Part shown: positions 6,787-18,693 of the stretch, piece by piece | Numbering within the stretch: the stretch's first letter is position 1 | Layout of the letters: each line of letters starts with the position of its first letter | Source of the DNA: Luteibacter jiangsuensis | GTDB lineage: Bacteria; Pseudomonadota; Gammaproteobacteria; Xanthomonadales; Rhodanobacteraceae | Assembly (NCBI RefSeq): GCF_030812295.1 | Contig: NZ_JAUSSK010000001.1 | Span: 806,001 to 870,000, forward strand | Length of the DNA: 64,000 nucleotides | Reading direction: 5' to 3' | Position numbers and translations under genes: made by a program | Notes under the pieces: model-generated | What the model saw: only the letters and a program-made list of their open reading frames with translations | Databases searched by the model: none | Told to the model about the DNA's origin: nothing

Positions 6787-9114
6787 TCAGGGCTTGCCCA
6801 GCGGCAGAACCGTGGCGGGTTCGCCACTGCCCAACTTCGCATCGGCGCGAACCGGACGCAGCGATTCGAACTTCCGCTGGTACTCATCCGTCACCTGCTT
6901 GGCTTCCTCGCCGTTGCTGATGACGCGCGGCGTGATCAGCACGATCAGTTCGGTGCGATCGCGGCCGCGGGTCGTGGAACCGAACAAGCGGCCGAAAATG
7001 GGGATGCGATTCAGGCCCGGAATGCCGGTGTCGGTGACACCTTCCTGCTGCTTGATGAGTCCGCCGAGCAAGACCGTCTGTCCGCTCTGTACCGCCACCT
7101 GGGTGGCGACCTCGCGTTGCTGGATCGGGAAGTTGCCCGTGGTCGTGTCCTTCTGGCCCGGCGCGCTCACCACCTGGTTGATGTTCATGTACACCAGGCC
7201 GCCCGGATTCACACGCGGACGCACGTTGAGGATCACGCCGGTGTCCTTGTATTCCACCTGGCCGATCGTGTTGTCCGTGTTGGCGCTGGTATTGACGAAG
7301 GTCTGCGTGATCGGGATCTGGTCGCCGACCTGGATGTGCGCCTTCTGGTTGTTCAGCACCACCAGCGAGGGAGCCGACAATGTCTTCGTGTTGCCGCTGG
7401 TTTCCATCGCGCGCAGCGCGACGGCGAGGTTGTTGTTGACGAAGGAGTAGAAGAAGCTGTCGGTGTTTGGATTGTAGACGTTGCCGCCGTTACCCAGCGC
7501 CCACTGCTGTTTGTTGCCGGGCTGTCCCACGGAACCGTTGGTGCCGCCGACCAGGCCTTCCAGGTACCACTGCACGCCGAACTGGAAATCGCCGGTCAAG
7601 GCCACCTCGAGGATGCGCGTCTCGATCTGCACCTGCAGCGGCACGGCATCCAGGCGCTTGATCGCCTGCTCGATCTCCGTCCACTGCGAGGGGCGGCAGC
7701 GCACCATCAGCTGGTTGTTCGCATCCACCGAAGTGATGCGCACGCCTTCGTCCGTCGTGACCGGCCCATTGCGCTGGCGGCGCGACGAGGTGTCGTCGTC
7801 GCCGAACCCGCTGCCGGCAAAGCCGCTGCCCGAGCCGAACGAGGAACCGCCACTCATGCCGGAAGACGAGCCGTTGAGGCCGCTGTTGTTCGTCGTGTTG
7901 AGCAGACCTGAATTCGACGACGAGCTGTTGCCGAAACCGCCCGTGGTGCTGCCGAGGCCCGAGCCGCCACGATTGCCGAGGTCGCTGTCGCCGCCGAGGG
8001 TGCCGGAACTGAGCCCCGGCCCGACCTTGCCGCCGCGATCGCTGGAACCGCCACCGCCTGAGCCGCCACCATAGATGTCCGACAGGTAATCGGCGAGATC
8101 GGCGGCTTGCACATTGCGCACGTCATAGACATACAGCTGTGGCTCGTTGCCGCCGCCCCGGTCGATGCGGTCGATCCAGCTCCTCACCTCGTCGAGGTAC
8201 ACGGGCTGCGGGCTGATCACCACGAGGGAATTGGTACGTTCGATGGGGATGAAGCGAAGCATACCCGCCATGGGCGTGTTGCCCTTCTCGCCGAACAACT
8301 TGTCGAGTGTTGGCGTGAGGTCCTTCACTTCCGCGCGTTGCAGGCTGAACACACCCACCGACATGCCACGCAACCAGTCGACGTCGAAGGTCTGCACCGT
8401 GCGCTGGTAGTTCTCCAGTTCGGTCGGCGTGCCGGCCATCACCAGCACGTTGCGCGTGGGGTCGGCCAGCAAGGTGGCATCGGGTCGCGCGAAGGGCTTG
8501 ATCAGTTTCTGCATCTCGGTGGCCGAGATGAAACGCAGGGGAAACAAGCGCGCCTGCAAGCCGCCCGGCGGTGCCGTCGCGCCCATGCTCGGCACGAGGT
8601 TGCCCGCCACCGCGTCCTTCGCGGGCATGACCACGTAGCGGTCGCCGCTACGGACCAGGGCATTGCCCGTCCAGGACAACAGGGTCTCCAGGATCGGCAA
8701 GGCCTGCTCGCTCGACACCGGCTGCGAGGTGGAGAAGGAGACGTTCCCCTGCACGCCCGGCACGATCGAATAGTTCTCATGCAGCAGGTCTCCGAGGATG
8801 GCTTTCACCACCGACTCGACCGGCTGGTTCTCGAAATTGAAGGTCACCGTGCCCGCGCCCGCCGCCACCGGCTTCGGCTTGGGCAGGCCCACCGCTTTCA
8901 CGAATTCACCCGTGCCCGTGGTGATGTCGGGCTGCGCGGCCGCCGGAACGGGAGGATTGGTGGTGCCCACCGTCAACGGCTTGGGCACCGGCTTCTCCGT
9001 GCCGGCCAGCGCTTCCCGCTGGAGCGATCCATCGTCGCGCGGCTGCGGCAGCGTCGAGCATCCGGCAAGCGCTACCGCCAGCGCCGTGGCGCCGATCAGG
9101 GAACTTCTCAACAT
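6787..9114 (-). CDS. gspD: type II secretion system secretin GspD (XpsD-like lipoprotein)
   Basis: This 775-residue outer-membrane secretin forms the exit pore for folded exoproteins. A lipoprotein signal with lipobox ALAGC (Cys about 20) is followed by N0 (about 95-170), N1 and N2 domains, and an N3 domain split by about 110 residues of Gly/Ser/Asn-rich sequence (about 350-460). The secretin core has the C-terminal signature VLLGGLIKQQEG and IPIFGRLFG. Xanthomonas XpsD, also a lipoprotein with an insert, is the closest described type. The ATG at 9114 is used because it starts the signal peptide; a longer frame to 9153 has no support. No other gsp gene is in the window, so the rest of the machine must be elsewhere or to one side. 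Confidence 0.93.
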   Translation of the reverse strand: MLRSSLIGATALAVALAGCSTLPQPRDDGSLQREALAGTEKPVPKPLTVGTTNPPVPAAAQPDITTGTGEFVKAVGLPKPKPVAAGAGTVTFNFENQPVESVVKAILGDLLHENYSIVPGVQGNVSFSTSQPVSSEQALPILETLLSWTGNALVRSGDRYVVMPAKDAVAGNLVPSMGATAPPGGLQARLFPLRFISATEMQKLIKPFARPDATLLADPTRNVLVMAGTPTELENYQRTVQTFDVDWLRGMSVGVFSLQRAEVKDLTPTLDKLFGEKGNTPMAGMLRFIPIERTNSLVVISPQPVYLDEVRSWIDRIDRGGGNEPQLYVYDVRNVQAADLADYLSDIYGGGSGGGGSSDRGGKVGPGLSSGTLGGDSDLGNRGGSGLGSTTGGFGNSSSSNSGLLNTTNNSGLNGSSSGMSGGSSFGSGSGFAGSGFGDDDTSSRRQRNGPVTTDEGVRITSVDANNQLMVRCRPSQWTEIEQAIKRLDAVPLQVQIETRILEVALTGDFQFGVQWYLEGLVGGTNGSVGQPGNKQQWALGNGGNVYNPNTDSFFYSFVNNNLAVALRAMETSGNTKTLSAPSLVVLNNQKAHIQVGDQIPITQTFVNTSANTDNTIGQVEYKDTGVILNVRPRVNPGGLVYMNINQVVSAPGQKDTTTGNFPIQQREVATQVAVQSGQTVLLGGLIKQQEGVTDTGIPGLNRIPIFGRLFGSTTRGRDRTELIVLITPRVISNGEEAKQVTDEYQRKFESLRPVRADAKLGSGEPATVLPLGKP

Positions 9115-9308
9115 GAAACAACGTACTCCCTCGTTGGACACGGCACGATACACCGACGCCTGGTGCGCTGCCGATCCGGCAACTCTAAAGGGAGGGTTCC
9201 TACAGCGCCAGCACCCGGCGGCGGGCCTGCGTCACAGGTCCGCGCCGCCGACGTCTGCCGAAGGCCGCGCCGGCCCAGCGAGTGCCGGGCGGAAAGCCGT
9301 TCAGTTCG

Positions 9309-10721
<1,413 letters not shown>

Positions 10722-10943
10722 GTTGAATTCTCCGGGCGTGGGGGCTTTGAGGGACATAAGGATGAAGGACCTTCGATCAAAGCCCCGTTCATGGTGCCAA
10801 TGCTTGCAGGAATCTGGTGTGGGGTACAAAGGCCGGCCCGGCGGCAAGGGGATTGGACCAAAGGGCAACCACGGGCCGGTGCGGTGCTCGGCTATCATGG
10901 GCGGCGAACCGGCGGCGGGACCGTCCGGATGGATCGATGACGC

Positions 10944-11663
10944 ATGAACCAGGTGAAGTCGCACTCACGCGACAAACGTGTCGCCTCCGCCCGTGAGGCA
11001 CTGGCCGGTCTGGTCGCCGACGGACAGACCGTCGCCGTGGGCGGTTTCGGCCTCTGCGGTATTCCCGAACTCCTGATCGAGGCACTGCGCGACTCCGGTG
11101 TCACCGGCCTCACCGCGGTCTCCAACAACGCCGGCATCGACGGCGTGGGCCTGGGCCTGCTGCTGCAGACCCGCCAGATCCGAAAGATGGTTTCGTCCTA
11201 TGTCGGCGAGAACAAGGAATTCGAGCGGCAGTTCCTGGCCGGCGAACTCGAGGTGGAGTTCACCCCCCAGGGCACGTTGGCAGAGAAGCTGCGCGCCGGC
11301 GGCGCGGGCATTCCCGCCTTCTTCACCCGCACCGGCTACGGCACCCAGGTGGCCGAAGGTAAGGAAGTGCGCGAGTTCGACGGCAACATGTACGTGATGG
11401 AACGCTCGATCGTCGCCGATGTCGCCCTCGTCAAGGCCTGGAAGGCGGATCCTTCGGGCAACCTGGTCTATCGCAAGACCGCGCGCAACTTCAATCCCAT
11501 GGTCGCCACGGCGGGCAAGGTCTGCGTCGCCGAAGTGGAGATCATGGTGGAGGTGGGTAAGCTCGACCCGGACCAGATCCACACGCCGGGCATCTACGTC
11601 GACCGTATCGTGCACAATCCCGCGCCGTCCAAGCGCATCGAACAGCGCACCGTGCGCGCCTGA
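10944..11663 (+). CDS. scoA: 3-oxoacid CoA-transferase subunit A
   Basis: This alpha subunit (239 aa) of succinyl-CoA:3-oxoacid CoA-transferase moves CoA between succinyl-CoA and acetoacetate or related 3-oxoacids. The glycine-rich family signature [10 protein letters not shown] is at residues 33-42 and [14 protein letters not shown] at about 59-72; the rest matches the PcaI/ScoA/LpsI fold throughout. It is followed after 11 nt by the beta subunit. A TATCAT hexamer at 10893-10898 may be a -10 element but no matching -35 is clear. In Xanthomonads the homologous pair is annotated LpsI/LpsJ. Confidence 0.94.
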   Translation: MNQVKSHSRDKRVASAREALAGLVADGQTVAVGGFGLCGIPELLIEALRDSGVTGLTAVSNNAGIDGVGLGLLLQTRQIRKMVSSYVGENKEFERQFLAGELEVEFTPQGTLAEKLRAGGAGIPAFFTRTGYGTQVAEGKEVREFDGNMYVMERSIVADVALVKAWKADPSGNLVYRKTARNFNPMVATAGKVCVAEVEIMVEVGKLDPDQIHTPGIYVDRIVHNPAPSKRIEQRTVRA

Positions 11664-11674
11664 AGGAGAAGACC

Positions 11675-12310
11675 ATGGCCTGGACCCGTGAACAGATGGC
11701 GCAGCGCGCCGCCCTGGAACTCTCCGACGGTGATTACGTGAACCTCGGTATCGGCCTGCCCACGTTGGTGGCCAACCATCTGCCGGACGGCGTCGACGTC
11801 TGGCTGCAATCCGAAAACGGCCTGCTCGGCATCGGCCCCTTCCCCACCGAGGACGAAGTGGACGCCGACCTGATCAACGCCGGCAAGCAGACGGTGACCG
11901 CCCGCGCCGGCGCGTCGTTCTTCTCCAGCGCGGATTCGTTCGCGATGATTCGCGGTGGCCACGTGGATATCTCCATCCTGGGCGCGATGCAGGTGACCTG
12001 CGAGGGCGACATCGCCAACTGGATGGTGCCCGGCAAGATGGTCAAGGGCATGGGTGGCGCGATGGATCTCGTGGCCGGGGTGAAGCGTGTCGTGGTGGTG
12101 ATGGAACACACGGCGAAAGACGGTTCCCCGAAGATCCTCACCGAATGCACCTTGCCGCTGACCGGCAAGGGCGTGGTCGACCGCATCATCACCGACCTGG
12201 CGGTGTTCGACGTGACGCCCGACGGACTCGAACTGATCGAGATGGCGCCCGGCGTGGACGAGGCGACGGTCAAGGCCGGCACGGGGTGTGGGTTTACCTC
12301 GAAACTCTGA
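11675..12310 (+). CDS. scoB: 3-oxoacid CoA-transferase subunit B
   Basis: This beta subunit (211 aa) contains the catalytic glutamate that forms the covalent CoA thioester, in [11 protein letters not shown] at about residues 46-56. It also has the conserved [14 protein letters not shown] and a C-terminal GTGCGFTS. The ribosome site is a strong AAGGAGAAG before the ATG. With scoA it makes a complete two-gene operon for ketone-body or 3-oxoadipate-type CoA transfer. A perfect short palindrome (12349-12373) follows the gene and may act as transcript end. Confidence 0.94.
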   Translation: MAWTREQMAQRAALELSDGDYVNLGIGLPTLVANHLPDGVDVWLQSENGLLGIGPFPTEDEVDADLINAGKQTVTARAGASFFSSADSFAMIRGGHVDISILGAMQVTCEGDIANWMVPGKMVKGMGGAMDLVAGVKRVVVVMEHTAKDGSPKILTECTLPLTGKGVVDRIITDLAVFDVTPDGLELIEMAPGVDEATVKAGTGCGFTSKL

Positions 12311-12312
12311 GG

Positions 12313-12373
12313 GCATCGCCGACAAGTCGGCTCCCACAGGAAGCAAGAGCATCGCCGACAGGGTCGGCGATGC
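12313..12373. repeat. REP-like intergenic repeat copies after scoB
   Basis: One half-element (GCATCGCCGACAAGTCGGCTCCCAC, starting at 12313) is followed by a complete 11-bp palindrome GCATCGCCGAC-agg-GTCGGCGATGC at 12349-12373. It belongs to the repeat family described at 13801, 22465 and 24056. The rest of the 288-bp gap up to lysR contains no gene that I can support. Confidence 0.75.
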
Positions 12374-12539
12374 GCGCCCACGATTTCCGCCGCCACAAAG
12401 AAAGTCGCCCCGCAGGAGACGCCTCAGCATGGGCCTCGGGGGGGGAGGTAGGCCAGATGCCGGTAGTTAGCGTCGCTGCGAGGCGAGGGACCTACCGACC
12501 CAGGGGGAGGGGTTGGTGGTAGGCCGAGACGAATCATAG

Positions 12540-12553
12540 ATTTCCTAGGAAAT
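12540..12553. promoter_or_regulatory. perfect 14-bp palindrome upstream of lysR
   Basis: ATTTCCTAGGAAAT is a perfect palindrome centred about 52 bp before the lysR start codon, inside an AT-rich patch that contrasts with its surroundings. Its position suits an operator for autoregulation, but LysR sites usually have a T-N11-A core, which this does not clearly show. Confidence 0.4.
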
Positions 12554-12598
12554 TCCGGCCAATATATCTTTCAGCTTCCACTTATTCGAAAAACGACT

Positions 12599-13513
12599 AT
12601 GTTCGACCTGCGCCAACTGCGCTACTTCGTCGAGGTGGCCGAGACCCTCAGCTTCACCCAGGCCGCCCAGCGCCTGCATATTTCCCAGCCACCGCTATCC
12701 CAGCAGATCCAGTCACTTGAAGCCGACCTGGGCGTGCGCCTGCTCGACCGCAACCGGCGCCGCGTCGCTCTTACGGAGCCCGGCCGGATCTTCCTGGTCG
12801 AAGCCAAGGCGATCCTCGCACGCGCGGAAAGCGCCCGGACGGTCGTGGCGGAGGCCGCGGCCGGCTTCACCGGCCAACTCCGGCTGGCTTATGCGGTCTC
12901 CGTGTCCTTCCATCCCGCCCTGCCGGAGACCTTGCTGCGTTTTTCGCACGCGGCGGCCGGAGTGAGCCTGCACCTCGGCGAGATGCTCACCGGCGCTCAA
13001 TACGACGCCCTCCTTTCCGGCCAGATCGACGTGGGCCTGCTTCGGGCGCACCCCGAGGGCGTCGCGAACGCCCGCCAGCTGAACGTGGAAGTGATCGACC
13101 ACGAACCGCTGGTGATCGCCCTTCCCGCTCGTCACCGCCTGTCGAAGGAGGCCAGCTTGCGCATGGAGGCCCTGGCGGGAGAGCGATTCGTCGCCCCACC
13201 GCGTGGCCAGGCCACGACCCTGACCGACCGGCTGACCCTGCTCGCCAACAAGGCCGGCTTCCGCCCTAACGTCCGCCAGGAAGCGCAACAGATTCCTTCG
13301 TTGCTGCCGCTCGTCGCCGCGGGACTGGGCGTGGCCCTGGTTCCGGCCTCGCTCCGGGCGGTCCACCTGGATGGCGTCAGTTTCGTTCCCGTGGACGATC
13401 CGGAGGCCTATCTGTTGCTCGCGGTGGCCTCGCGCGTGGACAATACGTCCCCGGTGCTCGAGAGTTTCCTGCGCACCGTCCGCGAGGCCCGGGCGAAGCT
13501 GGGGCTCGGCTGA
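12599..13513 (+). CDS. LysR-family transcriptional regulator (CatR/BenM-like)
   Basis: This 304-residue protein has an N-terminal winged helix-turn-helix (residues 3-62, [20 protein letters not shown] and [17 protein letters not shown]). A two-lobed effector domain follows (about 90-295) with [17 protein letters not shown] at its start. The overall pattern resembles regulators of aromatic and acid catabolism in the CatR/BenM branch. It lies downstream of scoAB in the same direction, so it may control that operon or something else; the target is not shown by the sequence. Confidence 0.9.
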   Translation: MFDLRQLRYFVEVAETLSFTQAAQRLHISQPPLSQQIQSLEADLGVRLLDRNRRRVALTEPGRIFLVEAKAILARAESARTVVAEAAAGFTGQLRLAYAVSVSFHPALPETLLRFSHAAAGVSLHLGEMLTGAQYDALLSGQIDVGLLRAHPEGVANARQLNVEVIDHEPLVIALPARHRLSKEASLRMEALAGERFVAPPRGQATTLTDRLTLLANKAGFRPNVRQEAQQIPSLLPLVAAGLGVALVPASLRAVHLDGVSFVPVDDPEAYLLLAVASRVDNTSPVLESFLRTVREARAKLGLG

Positions 13514-13534
13514 AAGACGAATGCTTCCCGGCGC

Positions 13535-13563
13535 TTGCGTAACGTCAGCCGGATCGTTACAAT
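13535..13563 (+). promoter_or_regulatory. sigma-70 promoter of rpmJ
   Basis: TTGCGT (13535-13540) and TACAAT (13558-13563) are separated by 17 bp. Transcription would start near 13570, about 32 nt before the rpmJ GTG, leaving room for the AGGAG ribosome site. Confidence 0.75.
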
Positions 13564-13601
13564 CCCGTTTTTCCTTGTCCGTAAAGTTTCAGGAGCTGGC
13601 C

Positions 13602-13727
13602 GTGAAGGTGCTTTCCTCTTTGAAGTCCGCGAAGTCGCGTCACCGTGACTGCAAAGTCGTTCGCCGTCGCGGCAAAGTGTTCGTGATCTGCAAGAGCAAC
13701 CCCCGTTTCAAGGCTCGTCAGCGCTGA
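13602..13727 (+). CDS. rpmJ: ribosomal protein L36, YkgO-like type
   Basis: This 41-residue large-subunit protein begins at a GTG with AGGAG 6 nt upstream. It contains [20 protein letters not shown] and ends NPRFKARQR, matching the E. coli YkgO (second L36) pattern rather than the four-cysteine zinc-binding form. Only two cysteines are present, so it should be zinc-independent. It is monocistronic, flanked by its own sigma-70 promoter and intrinsic terminator. No Zur-like operator was evident, unlike the zinc-responsive E. coli paralogue. Confidence 0.93.
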   Translation: MKVLSSLKSAKSRHRDCKVVRRRGKVFVICKSNPRFKARQR

Positions 13728-13754
13728 TCCAGCTGCGACGGGTTTAGAAAGAAA

Positions 13755-13778
13755 GGCCGCGAAAGCGGCCTTTTTTTT
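13755..13778 (+). terminator. intrinsic terminator of rpmJ
   Basis: A GGCCGC-GAAA-GCGGCC hairpin with a stable tetraloop is followed by eight T, 27 nt after the rpmJ stop. It is a textbook terminator. Confidence 0.95.
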
Positions 13779-13801
13779 GGCTCTGGAAGCCGACGCTGAC
13801 T

Positions 13802-13883
13802 GTGGGAGCCGACCTTGTCGGCGATGGGTACTTGCCGCGACCTGGCCCGCTGCCGCGGGATCGCCGACAAGGTCGGCTCCCAC
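13802..13883. repeat. REP/BIME-type element (82 bp)
   Basis: Perfect 24-bp inverted arms run from GTGGGAGCCGACC... at 13802-13825 to ...GGTCGGCTCCCAC at 13860-13883. They enclose a conserved GC-rich middle (GGCCCGCTGCCGCGGG). An almost identical element occurs at 24056-24137. No transposase accompanies it. Confidence 0.9.
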
Positions 13884-13992
13884 CAGGTTTCTTCCACCGG
13901 GCAGGTTTCTTCCACCGGGCAGGTTTCTTCCACCGGGCAGGTTTCTTCCACCAGGCAGGTTTCTTCCAGCAGGCAGGGTTTCTTCCACCGGG
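13884..13992. repeat. 18-bp tandem repeat, about six copies
   Basis: The unit CAGGTTTCTTCCACCGGG is repeated head to tail: three identical copies, then three with one to three changes, the last 19 bp long. It begins exactly where the preceding palindromic element ends. It is non-coding as far as I can see and lies in the 290-bp gap between rpmJ and the convergent GGDEF gene. No spacers exist, so it is not a CRISPR. Confidence 0.92.
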
Positions 13993-14017
13993 TGGGTTGT
14001 CTGGCCGGGTGGGCTGC

Positions 14018-15817
<1,800 letters not shown>

Positions 15818-15821
15818 AGCC

Positions 15822-16133
15822 TCAGCGGTGCGTGCCCGTGGGTGGCATGTAAGCGACCGTGTCGTCCGGTTCGCCGTCTCCATCCTCATCCTCGCCATCG
15901 AGCGGATCCTCCTGTTCCTCGTGCTCGGGGGCTATCGGCATCTGCGTGGAAAAATACGCGCGCTGGCCGAGCAGCAACCGAACGGCATCGCCATCCTTCG
16001 CACTGAATGCTTCACGAAGATCACCGTCGTCGACACCGGCATCCCGCAGGGCGGCATCGACGGCGTCCGTCGAAGCATGCCGCAACGACGCGTCACTCCC
16101 GACGCGCGCGAGAAACTCGATGACCTTCCCCAT
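15822..16133 (-). CDS. small acidic protein of unknown function
   Basis: This 103-residue protein starts at an ATG with GGGAA upstream and begins MGKVIEFLARVGSDASLRHA. It has a helical N-terminal half, then a strongly acidic segment (HEEQEDPLDGEDEDGDGEPDD) and a short tail. I do not assign a family. The N-terminal pattern resembles small Xanthomonad hypothetical proteins with about five helices. It ends 4 nt before the GGDEF protein starts, so the two are probably translated together, which may link it to cyclic di-GMP signalling. Confidence 0.65.
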   Translation of the reverse strand: MGKVIEFLARVGSDASLRHASTDAVDAALRDAGVDDGDLREAFSAKDGDAVRLLLGQRAYFSTQMPIAPEHEEQEDPLDGEDEDGDGEPDDTVAYMPPTGTHR

Positions 16134-16316
16134 GCTTCCCGTTCCCCGGCCCAGGGAAGTCACCCCCGACCCTCGCGGCGATCCTCCCCTCGAGGTCACT
16201 CGCAGGTCGGATCATAGCTCCATGCGCCACGGCGGAGTAGTAGGCCACCTGGCTGGGCCAAAGGAAATGTGACGCAGGATCAGATACCTGGCGTGACAGG
16301 CAATGTTTCTACGCCA

Positions 16317-16811
16317 TCAATCCGCCAGTTGCACGACGCACTCGATGCCCTGCCGCGCCATCTTCGCGTAAGGACACAAGCGCTCGGTGTTGCGGACCAG
16401 GGCCTCGGCGATGTGACGGGCCACGCCAGGCAATGCGATGCGTACGTGGGCGGCGAGCGTGAACAAGCCGTCGGCCGGGTCGCGGCCGAAGGTCACGGCG
16501 GCGGTCACCGCCGCGTCGGCGGGAACGGCGATGCGTTCGCGCTTCGCCAGCAGGCAGAGCGCTCCATGGAAACAGGCGGCGAAACCTGCCGCGAACAGCT
16601 GTTCCGGATTGCTTCCTCCCCCGGGACCGCCCATCTCCAGGGGCAGGCGCAGGGCCACGTCGAGATTGCCGTCGCTGGAGCGGACGGCACCCGAAGCGCG
16701 GCCATGCACCGCTTCGCCGCCGGTCACCGTGACGGTACCCGTGTACAACGGATCGAAATCGTCTCCGTCGTACCGGTCGAGGAACGAGACCGGCGGTGGC
16801 GTCGGTTTCAC
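16317..16811 (-). CDS. OsmC/Ohr-family peroxiredoxin
   Basis: This 164-residue thiol peroxidase should reduce organic hydroperoxides. The two catalytic cysteines are visible: Cys80 in NPEQLFAAGFAACFHGAL and Cys146 in ERLCPYAKMAR, with the Ohr-type spacing. The start is GTG at 16811; no strong ribosome site is seen. It follows the NmrA-like gene by 15 nt, so it is likely the last gene of that operon. Ohr is usually controlled by OhrR, which is not present here. Confidence 0.9.
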   Translation of the reverse strand: MKPTPPPVSFLDRYDGDDFDPLYTGTVTVTGGEAVHGRASGAVRSSDGNLDVALRLPLEMGGPGGGSNPEQLFAAGFAACFHGALCLLAKRERIAVPADAAVTAAVTFGRDPADGLFTLAAHVRIALPGVARHIAEALVRNTERLCPYAKMARQGIECVVQLAD

Positions 16812-16826
16812 GATGGATTCGTCGAT

Positions 16827-17603
16827 TCAGGCCGCGGAAGCGAAACTGGCGTACTGGGACGACTTCAGCCAGGCATGGAAATCGATCTCGCCCAACGTCG
16901 CGTCCGGCCCCGGCAACAAGCTGTCATCGGCCAGCACGGCGCCGAAATACGGTGCCTTGGCGTCGCCGACGACATGGTGCGGATCGTTGATGATCGTCAG
17001 GAACCGGCCGACCAGTTCGGACATGCGCAGCTTGTCGGGCCCCGCGATCTCGACCACGCCGTTGGCCGGCTGGCCCAGCGAGGTCCTCACCACGGCATCG
17101 GCCACGTCGTCCGAGGCGATGGGCTGGATGTAGCCCGTCGACAAGGTGATGGTGTCGCCACCGGCGGCCGACTTCGCGATTCCGGCCAGGAACTCGAAGA
17201 ACTGCGTGGAATGGATGATGGTGTATGGCACGCCCGATTCGCGGATGATCGTCTCCTGCGCGACCTTCGCGCGCATATAGCCACTGCCGGCGGCCGCGAC
17301 GCGGTCGGTGCCGACGATCGACAAGGCCACGTGATGGGCGATGCCCGCGCGCCGCTCCGCCGCGACGAGGTTGCGCCCCGAGGTCTGGAAGAAGTCGAGT
17401 ACCGCCTTGTCTTCGAACGAAGGTGAATTGGCCAGGTCGATGACCGTGTCGACGCCGGCCATGGCCTCGTCCAGTCCTGCGCCGGTGAGCGTGTTCACGC
17501 CTGACGAGGACGATGCCGCGATCGCCTCGTGGCCCTTTGCGCGCAGGCGCTGCACGACCTTGCTGCCGATGAGGCCGGAGCCGCCGATGACCAGGAATTT
17601 CAT
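16827..17603 (-). CDS. NmrA-like / atypical SDR NAD(P)-binding protein
   Basis: This 258-residue protein has an N-terminal dinucleotide-binding motif (VIGGSGLIGSKVVQRL, residues 5-20) and a second conserved stretch VDTVIDLANSPSFED. It lacks the canonical Tyr-x-x-x-Lys pair in a clear context, as in NmrA/HSCARG redox sensors and atypical SDRs of the NAD(P)H-binding group. It lies between a LysR gene and ohr on the same strand. A quinone-reductase or redox-sensing role is plausible but not shown. Confidence 0.82.
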   Translation of the reverse strand: MKFLVIGGSGLIGSKVVQRLRAKGHEAIAASSSSGVNTLTGAGLDEAMAGVDTVIDLANSPSFEDKAVLDFFQTSGRNLVAAERRAGIAHHVALSIVGTDRVAAAGSGYMRAKVAQETIIRESGVPYTIIHSTQFFEFLAGIAKSAAGGDTITLSTGYIQPIASDDVADAVVRTSLGQPANGVVEIAGPDKLRMSELVGRFLTIINDPHHVVGDAKAPYFGAVLADDSLLPGPDATLGEIDFHAWLKSSQYASFASAA

Positions 17604-17681
17604 GATGGGATACCTATCTTGCTTTGGACGTGACTGGATCGTAGGAGCCGGGCGTGAACGCCGGTAGGACCGCGCACGGGA

Positions 17682-18683
17682 TCACGATGTTGCCGTCGAT
17701 GCACCAATGGGCAGGGTGCTGCCGCACTCCAGGTCCAGCGCGCGAATGGCGGGAACCATGAAGTCGATGAACACGCGGATGCGCGAAGGCAACTGCTGCC
17801 GGCTCTGGTAACAGATGTAGTGGCCGCGGTCGTCGGGCGCGTACTGCGGCAGGCAGGCGACGAGACGCCCGGCCCTGAGGTGGGCGCATACCTGGTACCC
17901 CGCGAGCTGGGCGATCCCCCTGCCGTCCAGCACCGCCTGCAACACCAGGTCGGGATCGTTGAAGGCGTCCATGGCGGGCGGCAGGGTCTTGTGCGGCCGG
18001 CCGTCGATCTTGAATTCCCATTCATCGATGCGGCCCGAGGCCAACCGTAAATGGATGGCCCGATGCGAGGCCATATCCTCGATCCGTTCGATGGCGCCAT
18101 GGGCACGCAGGTAGTCCGGCGTGGCGCAGATGAACAACTGCATGGGGACGACCTGCCGGGCGATGACCTGGCTATCCTCCAGCCGCCCGTGGCGGAACGA
18201 CACGTCCACGCGGTCGGCGGTGAAGTCGACGGGATGGTCGTCCAGGACCAGGTCGACCGCGATCTCCGGGAACGTGTCCCGGAAGCGCTTCAACAGCGGA
18301 GCCACCACGTTGCGGCCAAAACCGACGGGCGCACCGATACGCAGGCGTCCGCGCGGCGGCCCGTCGCGAAGTTCGCGCATGTCGTCCAGCGCCTGGGCGA
18401 TGCGTTCCACGCCGGGGTGACAGTTCTCGAAGAAGATCTCGCCCTCCCGCGTGAGCGCGGTGCTGCGCGTGGTCCGCGAGAACAACCGCGCGCCCACTTG
18501 CTGTTCGAGCTTCTGTACGCTGCGGCTCACGGCCGAGCGGCCGATGCCGAGGCGATCGGCGGCCCTGGCGAAGCTGCCCTCGGACACCACGGCGATAAAG
18601 GCGATCACGCCGGCATAGCTGGCGGAGAACGAGGTGGCGAGGGTATCGACGGTCTCCACCGGCGACGATAGATAGTGGCTCAT
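17682..18683 (-). CDS. LysR-family transcriptional regulator
   Basis: This 333-residue protein has a helix-turn-helix slightly displaced from the N-terminus (about 24-82, FIAVVSEGSFARAADRLGIGRSAVSRS) and a substrate-binding domain (about 110-310, RLRIGAPVGFGRNVV). The ATG at 18683 has GAGGA 7 nt upstream and starts only 10 nt after the sigma region-4-like gene. It belongs to the DsdC/AaeR-like subgroup that often controls a neighbouring oxidoreductase; here the NmrA-like gene follows by 78 nt. Confidence 0.9.
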   Translation of the reverse strand: MSHYLSSPVETVDTLATSFSASYAGVIAFIAVVSEGSFARAADRLGIGRSAVSRSVQKLEQQVGARLFSRTTRSTALTREGEIFFENCHPGVERIAQALDDMRELRDGPPRGRLRIGAPVGFGRNVVAPLLKRFRDTFPEIAVDLVLDDHPVDFTADRVDVSFRHGRLEDSQVIARQVVPMQLFICATPDYLRAHGAIERIEDMASHRAIHLRLASGRIDEWEFKIDGRPHKTLPPAMDAFNDPDLVLQAVLDGRGIAQLAGYQVCAHLRAGRLVACLPQYAPDDRGHYICYQSRQQLPSRIRVFIDFMVPAIRALDLECGSTLPIGASTATS

Positions 18684-18693
18684 GGGCAGGTCC

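Noticed and set aside
13718-13988. Short repeat proteins on either strand across the tandem repeat (for example repeats of GGRNLP)
   Set aside because: The 18-bp period keeps every frame open, so an open frame here is expected by chance. No start signal or homology.
13884-13992. Possible CRISPR array
   Set aside because: The 18-bp units are directly adjacent without spacers and no cas genes are near.
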